Counted from the first letter of the stretch, positions 52,339-62,125 are shown. The stretch: DNA of 64,000 nucleotides from Bradyrhizobiaceae bacterium (GCA_003963145.1 RXJJ01000009.1:255749-319748), one strand, 5' to 3'. Notes: generated by a model not told the origin, from the sequence alone. Program-made: numbers and translations.

Positions 52339-53160
52339 TCAGCGTGCGACAATCAGGCCCCGGCTGGTAACCACCACCCAGCGGCCGTCCTGACGGCGGA
52401 TCGCATCGACCCGGCCAACGCCGGGCAAAGGGTCGCCGGCGAACACCTCATAGGTGCCCAACCGTCCCTCGACCAGCGCACCGCCATCGGCAACTTCACG
52501 CAACACCCAGCCGTCCACGATCGGCAGCCGGGCGAATTGTGTCGGAGGAGCCGCAATCGACGGCGCCGGAGACGGAAGGGACGACGGCAAGGGCGGAGCG
52601 ATCGATCCGGTGACCTCGGACGGCCTGAACTTGTCCATCGTATCGTTCATCTTCGCAATCCGCGCGCTATTGGCTTTGGCCGCACTTGCCGCATCAGCCT
52701 TGACCGTAGCGAGCTCGGCATCGACCTTGGCGAGCGCCTGATCGAGCATGCGGCCGCGCTCCGCCATTTTGGCGGTCTGATCGTCCTTGGCAAAATGCGC
52801 GAGGCCGAACGTCGCGGCGGCGCCGCTGACCGCGCCGATCAGAACCGTTATCGCAATCATCGCCGCCAGAGGCAGCGCACGGCGGACGGATTGCGGCTCA
52901 ACCAGCGGTGCCGGCTCGCGCAAGGCTTCCTCGAACGCCTTCTCGTCAAAGGTCATCGTGTCGCCAAAGGTGCCATTCCATGACGAATGAGGTGTCAGGC
53001 GCTGCAGCGTGATTTCCTTCGAGGCATGTGCATCGGAATGCGGTTCGCCGTCGGCCGTGTGAGTCGCGGCAACGGGCACGAGTTCCGACGAACCGTGCTT
53101 GACGGTTTCGTCAGCGGAATTTGTCTGGTTCTCGGAATGATCGGCGCTCGGGTCGCTCAT
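52339..53160 (-). CDS. Membrane-anchored hypothetical protein with coiled coil
   Basis: A 273-residue protein not assigned to a named family. Residues 1-90 are polar and acidic (cytoplasmic). One helix lies at about residues 95-120 (LAAMIAITVLIGAVSGAAATF). A coiled-coil stretch follows (residues about 125-170, MLDQALAKVDAELATVKAD), then a Pro/Ser linker and a small C-terminal domain (VDGWVLREVADGGALVEGR) that resembles the compact beta modules of periplasmic assembly proteins. ATG 53160 follows GAGGATGG. It is 68 bases downstream of the amidase gene on the same strand. Confidence 0.75.
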   Translation of the reverse strand: MSDPSADHSENQTNSADETVKHGSSELVPVAATHTADGEPHSDAHASKEITLQRLTPHSSWNGTFGDTMTFDEKAFEEALREPAPLVEPQSVRRALPLAAMIAITVLIGAVSGAAATFGLAHFAKDDQTAKMAERGRMLDQALAKVDAELATVKADAASAAKANSARIAKMNDTMDKFRPSEVTGSIAPPLPSSLPSPAPSIAAPPTQFARLPIVDGWVLREVADGGALVEGRLGTYEVFAGDPLPGVGRVDAIRRQDGRWVVVTSRGLIVAR

Positions 53161-53228
53161 GGCAGCCATCCTCAAAATGGTTTGACCATTTGCTAACCAC
53201 GATTTACTTGCCAAAGCGTTACCGGCGC

Positions 53229-53969
53229 TTACGCGATTGCCTGCGCGCGCATCAGCTGGTCGAGCCGCGCGATCGTGGCAACGTCGGCGATGCCGCTCAC
53301 CAGCCCGGGACGGAAATGCCGCTGAAACGCGGCGATCACGGCTTCCGTATTGTCGTCCTCGCCGCCGGAAGCAACGACGCCGTACCCGTAAGCCTCAAGC
53401 GCCTGAAGGAACCTCGCCCGTTCCTGCGGACCCGCCGGTGTAATGTCGCCCGGCGACGTGTCATCCACCCACAGGCCGACGCCGTTTTGGTGCAGACGAT
53501 CCCATGGAAAATATTCGCCGGGATCCTGCTTGCGCGTGGGCGCGACGTCCGAATGCGCGAGCACCTGATGCTGTGGAATTGGCCAGCGGCTCATGATGTC
53601 GCGGCACAGAGCGATGACGCTCTCGATCTGGACGTCCGGATAATCGGGACAACCGCCATCGTGACCGGCATTGACGATCTCGATGCCGATGGAGCGGGAG
53701 TTGATGTCCGTTACCCCTTTCCAGCTCGAAAGCCCGGCATGCCATGCGCGGCGGTCCTCGCTCACGAGCTGGATGATCTCGCCGTTCTCACGAACGAGAT
53801 AATGCGAGGAGACTTTCGCATCGGGGGCACAGAGCCGCATCAGCGCGCCGTCGGCCGTGGGCATCCCGGTATAATGGAGCAATAGAATATCAACGATGCC
53901 GCCGACGCGCTCGTCGTGATTAGGGGAGGCAACGAATTCCCGGATCAGCGGCGATACCGTGTCAATCAA
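53229..53969 (-). CDS. N-acetylmuramoyl-L-alanine amidase (AmpD-like)
   Basis: A 246-residue zinc amidase releasing peptides from muropeptides. The amidase_2 domain has likely zinc ligands His32 (LLLHYTGM), His139 (VLAHSDVAP) and Asp149 (KQDPGEYFPW). A C-terminal peptidoglycan-binding segment follows (residues about 190-240, VIAAFQRHFRPGLVSGI). Start is TTG 53969 with GGAGA 7 bases upstream; no ATG lies near in frame. No signal peptide is seen, as for cytoplasmic AmpD in muropeptide recycling. Confidence 0.9.
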   Translation of the reverse strand: MIDTVSPLIREFVASPNHDERVGGIVDILLLHYTGMPTADGALMRLCAPDAKVSSHYLVRENGEIIQLVSEDRRAWHAGLSSWKGVTDINSRSIGIEIVNAGHDGGCPDYPDVQIESVIALCRDIMSRWPIPQHQVLAHSDVAPTRKQDPGEYFPWDRLHQNGVGLWVDDTSPGDITPAGPQERARFLQALEAYGYGVVASGGEDDNTEAVIAAFQRHFRPGLVSGIADVATIARLDQLMRAQAIA

Positions 53970-54113
53970 CGCATCTCTCCGGCTGCGAATATTAGTCCCC
54001 GACAGTGCTGCGAAAAACGCGCAAATTCAATGCGCTTTGCCGGGTTGTCCCGGCGCGGATCGCATGGCATTTGCTGGGTACGACTTGGCTGCTCGAACGA
54101 TCGGATTTTTGAG

Positions 54114-54968
54114 ATGAACGACACGGCACTCTTTCGCGGCATGGACCGGACGGCGCTGGACGCGGCTTATAACAACAGCGCCGCCGTCAAGGACAGCCCG
54201 CAATGGCTCGACAAATGGCGTGCGCGTAGTGCCAAGGCCCGCGAGGCCCAGGGCGCCCTGTTCGATATTCCCTATGCCCGCGAGGAGCGCACAAAGTTCG
54301 ACTATTTCCCTTCGGGCAAAAAGAACGCGCCGCTTCTGGTGTTTATCCATGGCGGCTACTGGGTTCGCAATTCGCGCGACATGTTCTCCTTTCTCGCCAC
54401 TGGACCGAACGCGCACGGCATCGACTACGTCTCGGCAGGATACACGCTTGCGCCGCAAGCCTCGATCACGCAGATCGCAGGCGAAATCCAAAGCTGCCTG
54501 AATTTCCTGTCGGGCCACGGCGAAGAGCTGGGCTACGACGACCGGCAAATCTTCGTATCCGGCTGGTCGGCCGGCGGGCATCTTGCGGCACTGATGGCGG
54601 CGCATCCCGCCGTACGCGGCACACTGCCGATCAGCGGCATCTTCGATCTCGAACCGCTGTCGCTCAATTACATCAACGAGTCACTGCATTTCACGCCGGA
54701 CGAAGTCAAAACACTCAGCCCATACCGGACCTTGCGGCAGGGCCTTGCTCCACAGCGGCTGGTCGCCGGCGGCAATGAACTGCCCGAGCTGCAGCGCCAG
54801 ACCCGCGACTTCGCCCAGGCGGCTCGTGCCCTCGGGCTCAAGGCAACCGATGCGATATTGCCTGGCCATCATCACTTTTCAATTATGGACGAGTTGGCCG
54901 AACCCGGCGGACTGATCACGCGCGAACTGCTGACGCTGATCGCGGAAACACCGGCAAATAAAAACTAG
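54114..54968 (+). CDS. Alpha/beta hydrolase, kynurenine formamidase/carboxylesterase type
   Basis: A 284-residue hydrolase of the BD-FAE/esterase group. The oxyanion loop is FIHGGYWVRNS, the nucleophile elbow is GWSAGGH, and the late histidine is in LPGHHHFSIMDEL. It resembles arylformamidase-like enzymes that open small amide or ester bonds. The long upstream frame to 53916 has no domain; ATG 54114 is the likely start. It is convergent with a Rieske oxygenase gene. The substrate is not shown. Confidence 0.85.
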   Translation: MNDTALFRGMDRTALDAAYNNSAAVKDSPQWLDKWRARSAKAREAQGALFDIPYAREERTKFDYFPSGKKNAPLLVFIHGGYWVRNSRDMFSFLATGPNAHGIDYVSAGYTLAPQASITQIAGEIQSCLNFLSGHGEELGYDDRQIFVSGWSAGGHLAALMAAHPAVRGTLPISGIFDLEPLSLNYINESLHFTPDEVKTLSPYRTLRQGLAPQRLVAGGNELPELQRQTRDFAQAARALGLKATDAILPGHHHFSIMDELAEPGGLITRELLTLIAETPANKN

Positions 54969-55023
54969 CTGTAAATAAGAGCGGCTGCGGCGACATGGCC
55001 GCAGCCATTTTCAAACGATCCGA

Positions 55024-56127
55024 TCAGGGAACGAGGCTGATCTCGGCACGGCGGTCGGCCGCCTCCATCGCCAGGCCGTTTGTGGCCAGCAACGTTCGCA
55101 GATCGCGGATCGGAGGGAACACCTCCTGATTCCAGTCCTCGCCCTGCGCGTCGTAAGCCGCCTGCTCCTGCTCGACGATGTCGCGGTCTTCCTTGAAAAT
55201 CCGATCGGTGAACCAGACCAGCGCCGGCCAGGCGAGATCGAGGATGCCGGGAATCTTCGGACGTCGCACCGAAAGGAGTCCGAAAGTGCGATTCCATTTC
55301 TGTTCGGCATCGAGCGGCGTATAGGCGATCCACAAATTCATCACCGGCTCGTCGCCCGAGGTCCATATCCGCAGCGTCTGGTAGGGATATTCGGTGCGGA
55401 TCGTCATCAGGTCCTTGTGCTCGCGCGACGCGCCGCGGCGGCTGCTCAGAATAAGTGCCTCGCCGATCGGCTGGGCCCCTTCCGTACGCGCAAAGCTGTA
55501 ATCGACCTCAAGCCAGTCCGGTCCCAGACGCCGCCCGAGAAAGCGCGGAGAAATCTGCCCCATCTGCTTTCGGTGCAGGAACTGATGATTCATGTCCATC
55601 AGGTTCTCGTGCATGAACGTGTAGTGGCAGCGCACCTTCTCGCCGAATTCCCGCGTCTTGAACTCCTTGTCGCTGGCGGCGCCGAGCGGGCCGAGCTCGG
55701 TGATGGCCGAACGCTCGCCCGGCCAGATCAGGATCAGGCCGTCCTGCTCACGGCAGGGATAGGATTTTACGCCGTTGGGAAGCTTGTCCTTGCCGAGATA
55801 CGGCACGTCGATGCACTTGCCGGTCGCGTCATAACTCCAGCCATGGTAGCCGCAGCGGATCGCGCAATCCTTGACCACGCCGCCGGACAGCGGAATTTGC
55901 CGGTGCGCGCAGCGATCCTCCAGCGCGAATACCGGCCCTTTCTGCGGCCGGACCACAACGATGGGCTCACCGGCGAAATGCGCGGCAAATGCCTTGCCCG
56001 GCTTCACCTCTTTCGACCATGCAATGGGATACCAGTGGTTCGGATGGGAGCCTACGCGGCGAAGATCGAGGCCATTGACTTTCGTGCCGCCAGGACTGGC
56101 CTCACGGGTGGTCAGACTTTCAGACAT
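55024..56127 (-). CDS. Rieske 2Fe-2S ring-hydroxylating oxygenase, large subunit
   Basis: A 367-residue non-haem iron oxygenase. The Rieske centre is Cys73-x-His75 and Cys92-x2-His95 (CAHRQIP, CGYHGWSYD). The mononuclear iron site is in ENLMDMNHQFLHRKQM, with two histidines at the usual spacing. It resembles vanillate/phenylpropionate-type oxygenases. No reductase or ferredoxin gene is adjacent, so electron donors are elsewhere. ATG 56127 is chosen from the family start (MSESLTTREASP); a long upstream frame runs into metE DNA. Confidence 0.88.
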   Translation of the reverse strand: MSESLTTREASPGGTKVNGLDLRRVGSHPNHWYPIAWSKEVKPGKAFAAHFAGEPIVVVRPQKGPVFALEDRCAHRQIPLSGGVVKDCAIRCGYHGWSYDATGKCIDVPYLGKDKLPNGVKSYPCREQDGLILIWPGERSAITELGPLGAASDKEFKTREFGEKVRCHYTFMHENLMDMNHQFLHRKQMGQISPRFLGRRLGPDWLEVDYSFARTEGAQPIGEALILSSRRGASREHKDLMTIRTEYPYQTLRIWTSGDEPVMNLWIAYTPLDAEQKWNRTFGLLSVRRPKIPGILDLAWPALVWFTDRIFKEDRDIVEQEQAAYDAQGEDWNQEVFPPIRDLRTLLATNGLAMEAADRRAEISLVP

Positions 56128-56254
56128 GCGCTCTCCCCGAACCGCAATGGAACTTGTGTTGAATCCTCTCCCCCGAAACAATGTCACCTGTTTGACGACG
56201 GCATGCAAGAGTCGCGCATCCTCGTCATGCCAAAGGCTACTGTTCGCGCGACAT

Positions 56255-56284
56255 AAAAAAGGGCGGCGAATGATCGCCGCCCTT
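56255..56284 (-). terminator. Rho-independent terminator of metE
   Basis: On the minus strand an 11-bp stem (AAGGGCGGCGA with TCGCCGCCCTT), a 4-base loop and a run of six T. It lies 23 bases after the metE stop. Confidence 0.9.
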
Positions 56285-56306
56285 CTTGACAGAGATTGAA
56301 AACGAC

Positions 56307-58658
56307 TCAGCGCGGAAGTGAGCGCACTTCCTTTGCCGCCGCGACCATGTTGACGAGAGCGGGCTCGACTTCCTCCCACTTGCGGGTCTTCAGACCGCAA
56401 TCGGGATTGATCCAGAGCTGAGCGTCATCGAGGCGGTGACGCGCGAGCTTCAGGAGTTCAGTCATCTCGCCAACTTCCGGCACGCGCGGCGAGTGAATGT
56501 CATAGACGCCGGGTCCGATCTCATTGGGATAGCGGTAGCTTTTAAAGGCGTCGAGCAGCTCCATTTTCGAGCGCGATGTTTCGATGGAAATGACATCCGC
56601 ATCCATCGCCCCGATAGCGTCGATGATATCGTTGAACTCCGAATAACACATATGGGTGTGGATTTGCGTCTCGTCCTTCACACCCGAAGCACAGAGACGG
56701 AAACTTCCGACCGCCCAGTCAAGATAGTGCTTCCATTCCGAACGGCGCAGCGGCAGACCCTCGCGCAGCGCTGCCTCGTCGATCTGGATCATGGTCGCAC
56801 CGGCCTTTTCGAGGTCCAGCACCTCGTCACGAATCGCGAGCGCGATCTGCTTGCAGGATTCGCTGCGCGGAATGTCATCACGAACAAATGACCAGTTCAG
56901 GATGGTGACGGGACCGGTCAGCATGCCCTTCATGGGCCGGTCGGTGAGCGACTGCGCGTATGCCCACCACTCAACGGTCATCGGCTTGGGCCGCGAGACG
57001 TCGCCGAACAGGATCGGCGGCCGCACACAGCGCGAGCCGTAGCTCTGCACCCAGCCGCTTTTCGTAAACACGAAACCCGAGAGCTGCTCGCCGAAATACT
57101 GAACCATGTCGTTGCGCTCGAACTCGCCATGCACCAGCACGTCGAGACCGACCTTTTCCTGCCAGCGGACAGTGCGCTCCGTCTCCTCGCGCAGGAACTT
57201 GTTGTAGTCGGCGTCCGACAGCGCGCCCTTGGTGTGCGCGGCGCGGGCCTTGCGCACTTCACTGGTCTGCGGGAACGAACCGATGGTGGTGGTCGGGAAT
57301 GCAGGCAGCCTGAACTTCTCGCGCTGCACTTTCGCGCGCGCCTCGAACGGGCTCTTGCGGTTCGCCATGTCCGGCGTCACGGCCTCGAGACGATCGGCTA
57401 CAGCCTTGCTGTGAACCTTCGGCGACGCTTTGCGGGCAGCAGCCGCAGCGGCGGACGCATCCAGCTCCGCGTGAACGCCGGCACGGCCGGAGGCCAGCGC
57501 CTTACCCAACGCGGACAATTCGCTCATCTTCTGCAGCGAGAACGCGAGCCAGCTTTTGACGTCAGGGTCGAGCCCGGTTTCGGCGTCAAGATCGATCGGC
57601 ACGTGCAGCAGCGAGCAAGAGGGCGAGATCTCGATATTGTCCTTGCCGCGCTGGGCAACGTCCGGCTCGATACGGTCCAGAATCGCAGGCAGATTGGCGC
57701 GCCACACATTGCGCCCGTCGATCACACCGAGCGAAAGCACGAGATCCGGCTTCGCCTTCTTGATGACGGCGTCGAGCTGTTCCGGGGCGCGGATCAGATC
57801 GAGGTGAAGCCCGGCGACCGGCAACGCGAGCGCGATGTCGAGATTATCGCCGAGCGCGCCGAAATAGGTGTTGAGCATGATCTTGATGCCGGGCACGTCC
57901 TTCGCGATCATAGCGTAAGCCTTGGCCAGCGCATCACGCGCCGCCTTGTCGAGATCGAGCACCAGACATGGCTCGTCGATCTGCACCCATTCCGCGCCTT
58001 CAGCGGCGAGTTTCCTGAGCACATCGACATAAACCGGCAAGAGGGCATCGATCAGCGACAGCACGTCGAAGGAGGAGTCCTTCGCCTTGCCGAGCTTGAG
58101 AAAAGTGACAGGACCGACCAGCACCGGGCGGGTCGCATGGCCAAGGGCCTTGGCTTCCTTGTATTCATCGACCGGCTTGGTCGAGGACAGTTTGAAGACC
58201 TGACCCTTGGTGAATTCCGGGACCATGTAGTGATAGTTGGTGTCGAACCACTTCGTCATCTCCTGCGCGGGCATGCCATGATGCTGATGCGCATTCGTGT
58301 GAGTATGGGCATGGCCGTGCGCGCAGGCCTCGCCGTCGCCCTCCAAACCGCGCGCCATCGCAAAATAGGTCTTCAGCGACACCGGGCCGCCATTCCAGCC
58401 ATAAACCTCGGGAATTGCGCCGACCATCACGCTGGTGTCGAGCACCTGATCGTAATACGAAAAATCATTCGACGGGATCACGGTGATGCCGCGCGCCTTC
58501 TGGCGGGCCCAATTTTCCGCGCGCAGTTTCGTGGCGGTCTCGATCAGCGTTGTCTCGTCGGTTTTGCCGGACCAGTAGCTTTCCAGCACGGTCTTGAGTT
58601 CGCGATGCGGGCCGATGCGCGGCGTACCGAGCGTGGCGACTGGAAGGGATTGGGACAC
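56307..58658 (-). CDS. metE: Cobalamin-independent methionine synthase MetE
   Basis: 5-methyltetrahydropteroyltriglutamate-homocysteine methyltransferase, 783 residues, the B12-free last step of methionine synthesis. The C-terminal zinc site is visible in HTHMCYSEF (His and Cys) and NPDCGLKTRKW (Cys). The N-terminal folate domain starts GTPRIGPHRELKTVLESYW. A His-rich insertion (HGHAHTHTNAHQHHG) around residues 118-132 is unusual and may bind metal. GTG 58658 has a GGAGGT site. No cobalamin or SAM riboswitch was recognised in the 74-base gap before it. Confidence 0.96.
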   Translation of the reverse strand: MSQSLPVATLGTPRIGPHRELKTVLESYWSGKTDETTLIETATKLRAENWARQKARGITVIPSNDFSYYDQVLDTSVMVGAIPEVYGWNGGPVSLKTYFAMARGLEGDGEACAHGHAHTHTNAHQHHGMPAQEMTKWFDTNYHYMVPEFTKGQVFKLSSTKPVDEYKEAKALGHATRPVLVGPVTFLKLGKAKDSSFDVLSLIDALLPVYVDVLRKLAAEGAEWVQIDEPCLVLDLDKAARDALAKAYAMIAKDVPGIKIMLNTYFGALGDNLDIALALPVAGLHLDLIRAPEQLDAVIKKAKPDLVLSLGVIDGRNVWRANLPAILDRIEPDVAQRGKDNIEISPSCSLLHVPIDLDAETGLDPDVKSWLAFSLQKMSELSALGKALASGRAGVHAELDASAAAAAARKASPKVHSKAVADRLEAVTPDMANRKSPFEARAKVQREKFRLPAFPTTTIGSFPQTSEVRKARAAHTKGALSDADYNKFLREETERTVRWQEKVGLDVLVHGEFERNDMVQYFGEQLSGFVFTKSGWVQSYGSRCVRPPILFGDVSRPKPMTVEWWAYAQSLTDRPMKGMLTGPVTILNWSFVRDDIPRSESCKQIALAIRDEVLDLEKAGATMIQIDEAALREGLPLRRSEWKHYLDWAVGSFRLCASGVKDETQIHTHMCYSEFNDIIDAIGAMDADVISIETSRSKMELLDAFKSYRYPNEIGPGVYDIHSPRVPEVGEMTELLKLARHRLDDAQLWINPDCGLKTRKWEEVEPALVNMVAAAKEVRSLPR

Positions 58659-58732
58659 GGCTTGACCTCCATTTGCGGTGGGAGGTGACGTGCGATTATT
58701 GGCGACTCCCCGTCAAAGGGGATGTTGCCCAC

Positions 58733-59446
58733 TCAGGCTCCGTCGGTGGGCTCATCGACCCCATTGGGACGGCCGTAATATTGCGTCCCAAGCTCGATCG
58801 GCTCGCGTCCCATGTCCCGGCGATGGGCGTTGGTGTCCCGTAGCGAATAGACGCAGCCGCAATATTCCTGCTGATAGAACTGCTCGCGCTTGCTGATCTC
58901 GATCATTCGCGCTGAACCACCGCCCTTGCGCCAGTTGTAATCCCAGTACGACAGCCCCTGGTAACGCGACGCGGCGCGAACGCCGCAATCGTTGATCTGC
59001 GCCATGTTCTTCCAGCGCGAGATGCCGAGCGAACTCGTCATCACCGGAAAGCCATGCTCGTGGGCGTAAAGCGCGGTCCGCTCGAAGCGCATGTCGAAAC
59101 ACATGGTGCAGCGGATGCCGCGCTCCGGTTCCCACTCCATGCCCTTGGCGCGCGCGAACCAGTTGTCCTTGTCGTAATCGGCATCGACAAAAGCGACATT
59201 GTGCTTTTCGGCAAAGCGAACATTCTCCTCCTTGCGCAAAAGATATTCGCGCTCGGGATGGATGTTCGGATTGTAGAAAAAGATGGTGTAGTCGATGCCG
59301 GAAGCCAGCATCGCCTCCATCACTTCGCCGGAACAGGGCGCACAACAGGAGTGCAGCAAGACCTTGGTCTCGCCGCCGGGAGGCACCAGCTTTTTGCGTT
59401 CACTCAGTTCCATGTATTTCGAATACAACGGTAAACGGGTTGGCAC
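58733..59446 (-). CDS. queH: Epoxyqueuosine reductase QueH
   Basis: The cobalamin-independent enzyme for the last step of queuosine tRNA modification, 237 residues. The hallmark cysteines are present: SCCAPC near residues 33-38 and [13 protein letters not shown], then [10 protein letters not shown] near the C-terminus; these bind an iron-sulfur cluster and metal. Start is GTG 59446 with GGAAGG upstream; ATG 59413 has no ribosome-binding site. It is 74 bases before metE on the same strand. QueH replaces QueG in many alphaproteobacteria. Confidence 0.93.
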   Translation of the reverse strand: MPTRLPLYSKYMELSERKKLVPPGGETKVLLHSCCAPCSGEVMEAMLASGIDYTIFFYNPNIHPEREYLLRKEENVRFAEKHNVAFVDADYDKDNWFARAKGMEWEPERGIRCTMCFDMRFERTALYAHEHGFPVMTSSLGISRWKNMAQINDCGVRAASRYQGLSYWDYNWRKGGGSARMIEISKREQFYQQEYCGCVYSLRDTNAHRRDMGREPIELGTQYYGRPNGVDEPTDGA

Positions 59447-59475
59447 AACCTTCCCACCGGTCCCATCTGCCGCGC

Positions 59476-60573
59476 TTACGGAACAATATTGACCGGCACG
59501 CTATAAATGGCGTTGCGACGGCCCTCCTCGGGCTGCACGGCACCGGAGATCGACCGCGCGCGAGACTTTATGGTGAAAAGACCGGGCTGGGCGAATGTTA
59601 AGTTACATTCAAAGCGCTGCCATGCATGACCGCTGCGCGGCTCGAGTTTGCAATCATGCCAGGTCTGGCCTTTGTCGATGCTGACCTGAACCGAAGCGAG
59701 CTCCTCGTCTCCCCACGCCCAGCCCCAGATATCGTGTGCAGTATTTTGCTTGATGTTCTGGCGGGGTGTGGGGCTGACCACGACCGATTGCGGTGCGATC
59801 GACCACACCGGAACTGTGCGGGCACCCGTTTCATCGAAATCCGTGTACCATTTCGTCGTGAACGGGCTGGCCACGCGCGAGCTTGCAAGCGTGATGGTGC
59901 GCAGCCATTTCACGCTGTTGGTGCCGTAATAGCCCGGGATGAACAGCCGCGCGGGATAACCATGCTCATGCGACAGCGGCTGGCCGTTCATTTCGTAAGC
60001 GATCAGAACGTCGCGATCGACCCGGTCGAGACCGATGTCCTTGATATAGGGCCCGCATTCAAACTCGCGAAACGACCCGCTGTCGAAGCCCTCCGACCAC
60101 ACGAACGCCGCGCCGGCTTCGACGCCCGCCCGATCCAGAACGTCGCGCAGGCGCGCGCCGCCAAGTGTCGTGTTGCAGACTCGCTGCGTCGGACGCTCCG
60201 GATCCACCGGGCTGCCCGCGCATTGATGAACCGTGGTGAGCTCTGCTTTTGGGAAAGCTTTTATTTCGGACAAGGTCAACGAAAGCGGGTTGCGCACCAT
60301 ACCGCCGACGCCCAGCGTCCAGTTCCGCTCGTCGAGGATCGGCACGCCCATGTGACAGAGCACGATGGTCTTTTCGTCCGGCGTCACACGTTCCGTCAAA
60401 TTATGCGGTTCGGCGGGAATCCTGCCGTGAAAACCCCGCGGATCGTATTTGATGAGGGCGCTGCTCACGATGCCAATCCAGTGCTCAAGCTCATGCGTAG
60501 GATATGCGGCGGAAAAACACACGTGATGATCGGCGCAACCGGTGTTGCGGAAAGTCATGCCCCGGGGCGGCAT
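59476..60573 (-). CDS. Sulfite oxidase-type molybdopterin oxidoreductase
   Basis: A 365-residue enzyme of the sulfite oxidase family. The molybdenum cysteine is Cys118 in [10 protein letters not shown]. The N-terminal [10 protein letters not shown] and the dimerisation (Mo-co_dimer) domain from about residue 250 ([22 protein letters not shown], split here) are both present. No Tat or Sec signal is seen, so it may be cytoplasmic. It is divergent from a Tat-type NrtA/CmpA binding protein. Sulfite oxidation is likely; other sulfur or thiol substrates are possible. Confidence 0.86.
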   Translation of the reverse strand: MPPRGMTFRNTGCADHHVCFSAAYPTHELEHWIGIVSSALIKYDPRGFHGRIPAEPHNLTERVTPDEKTIVLCHMGVPILDERNWTLGVGGMVRNPLSLTLSEIKAFPKAELTTVHQCAGSPVDPERPTQRVCNTTLGGARLRDVLDRAGVEAGAAFVWSEGFDSGSFREFECGPYIKDIGLDRVDRDVLIAYEMNGQPLSHEHGYPARLFIPGYYGTNSVKWLRTITLASSRVASPFTTKWYTDFDETGARTVPVWSIAPQSVVVSPTPRQNIKQNTAHDIWGWAWGDEELASVQVSIDKGQTWHDCKLEPRSGHAWQRFECNLTFAQPGLFTIKSRARSISGAVQPEEGRRNAIYSVPVNIVP

Positions 60574-60689
60574 GGCGCAAAATTTTCGCTCACAAACAAA
60601 TCAGGCTGACCAATCCCTAAGCGCCTGGCGATGAGGAGTTAGCCATCGCGCGGCAAACACAGGCAACGCGCGCGGACAGGCGAATCGGC

Positions 60690-60703
60690 GCACGCGCGCG
60701 TGC
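60690..60703. promoter_or_regulatory. 14-bp GC-rich palindrome in the divergent region
   Basis: GCACGCGCGCGTGC is perfectly symmetric, 65 bases before the binding-protein start and 116 bases before the sulfite oxidase start. Being an alternating purine-pyrimidine run it could also adopt Z-form. The regulator is unknown. Confidence 0.35.
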
Positions 60704-60768
60704 AAAATTCACGAATGGCCGGAGGCCCGCATCTTACTAAGCTGAATTGCCGGGATAGCGAGGGGCCA

Positions 60769-62085
60769 ATGATGTTTCATAAACCTTCCTGCACATGCGG
60801 ATGTCTCACGTCTCAGAATTTCGAGGCGGCGCCGTCATACGAAACCGCTCTGGATGAGCAAATCGAACAATCCCTGATGGCCGGTCTCTTTCCCGAGCCG
60901 GTCTTCCGCCGACAGCTTTTGAAAACCGTCGGAGCCGCCACGGTTCTTGGCGCGCTGTCGACCATTCTTCCGCTCGATACGCTGAAGGCGATTGCGCAGG
61001 AAAACAAGCCTCTGGAAAAAACCAAACTCTCCGTCGGATTCTTACCCATCACCTGCGCGGCGCCGCTGATCTACGGCGAACGTCTCGGCCTTTATACGAA
61101 GCAGGGTCTCGAAGTGGCCTTGCAAAAAATTCCGGGCATCGCGCTCATTCGCGACAAGATGCTGAGCGGTGAACTGGACATATCGCAACAGGTGATGCCC
61201 GTCCCGCTCACGATGACGGCCGGGCTCGGTGGCAATACCCAGTCGATCAAGGTTCTGACGATCCTGAACCAGAACGGCAATTCACTGGTTCTGGCCAAGA
61301 AGCATCAGGACAACCGCGATCCGAAGAACTGGAAGGGCTTTACCTTCGCGGTGCCTTTCGAGCAAAGCCATCAGGCCCTGCAGCTGCGTAACTATCTCGC
61401 CGCCGCCGGTCTCGACCCCGATCAGGACGTCAAATTCCGCGTCGTCCCGCCGACCGAATATGTTTCAAGTCTGCGCGTCGGCAGCATCGACGGCTTTTTC
61501 GGTGGAGAGCCGGGAGGCCAGCGCGCGGTCTACGAAGACGCGGGATTCATTCATCTGATCTCGAAGGAGATCTGGGACGGGCATCCGTGCTGCTCGGTGA
61601 CAGCCTCGGAAGCCTGGATCAAGGACCATCCGAATACGTTCATGGCTTTCTACCGCGCCATCATCGCCGCCAGCCTTGAAGTCTCCAAGCCTGAGTCCCG
61701 CGCCGGCATTCCCGCCGTTCTCGCCCAGCCGCAATATCTAAACGCGCCGGAAGTCGTGCTGGAACAGGTCATGAGCGGCAAATATGCCGACGGTCTCGGC
61801 CAGATCAAAACCGATGCACGCCGCATCGATTACCAGCCCTTCCCGAAATATTCGGCTGCGGTGTGGCTGATGGTTCAGCTTCGCCGCTGGAACATCCTCA
61901 AGGAAGACGTGGACTACAAGGCGCTCGCGCAGAAGGTCATGCTGGCGACCGATGCGGGAAAACTGATGCGCGAGCAGGGCGCCACGGCTCCGGACGCCGG
62001 CTTCGGCAAGGAAATCATTCTGGGACAGACATTCGACTCCTCGAAGCCTGAGTCCTATCTGAAATCGGTTCAGAAGGCAGGATAA
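60769..62085 (+). CDS. ABC transporter substrate-binding protein, NrtA/CmpA type
   Basis: A 438-residue binding protein of the nitrate/bicarbonate/sulfonate group. It has an unusual leader: MMFHKPSCTCGCLTSQNF, with three cysteines in C-x-CGC, then an acidic stretch, and only at about residue 49 a twin-arginine signal (FRRQLLKTVGAATVLGALST). The mature protein begins near LEKTKLSVGFLPITCAAPL, the family pattern. Permease and ATPase genes are not in the window. ATG 60769 follows GAGGGG. The ligand is unknown; the nearby sulfite oxidase makes a sulfonate-type ligand conceivable. Confidence 0.85.
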   Translation: MMFHKPSCTCGCLTSQNFEAAPSYETALDEQIEQSLMAGLFPEPVFRRQLLKTVGAATVLGALSTILPLDTLKAIAQENKPLEKTKLSVGFLPITCAAPLIYGERLGLYTKQGLEVALQKIPGIALIRDKMLSGELDISQQVMPVPLTMTAGLGGNTQSIKVLTILNQNGNSLVLAKKHQDNRDPKNWKGFTFAVPFEQSHQALQLRNYLAAAGLDPDQDVKFRVVPPTEYVSSLRVGSIDGFFGGEPGGQRAVYEDAGFIHLISKEIWDGHPCCSVTASEAWIKDHPNTFMAFYRAIIAASLEVSKPESRAGIPAVLAQPQYLNAPEVVLEQVMSGKYADGLGQIKTDARRIDYQPFPKYSAAVWLMVQLRRWNILKEDVDYKALAQKVMLATDAGKLMREQGATAPDAGFGKEIILGQTFDSSKPESYLKSVQKAG

Positions 62086-62125
62086 GTCCAACCGCAGGCG
62101 CGGAGGGCCGCGCGGCGGTGGGCCC

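Noticed and set aside
57129-58688. A 519-codon plus-strand frame opposite metE.
   Set aside because: Antisense to a well-conserved metE; no ribosome-binding site or recognisable domain.
58659-58732. Search for a cobalamin or SAM-II riboswitch before metE.
   Set aside because: The gap is only 74 bases, contains only a small CCCC/GGGG hairpin, and none of the conserved riboswitch boxes could be recognised.
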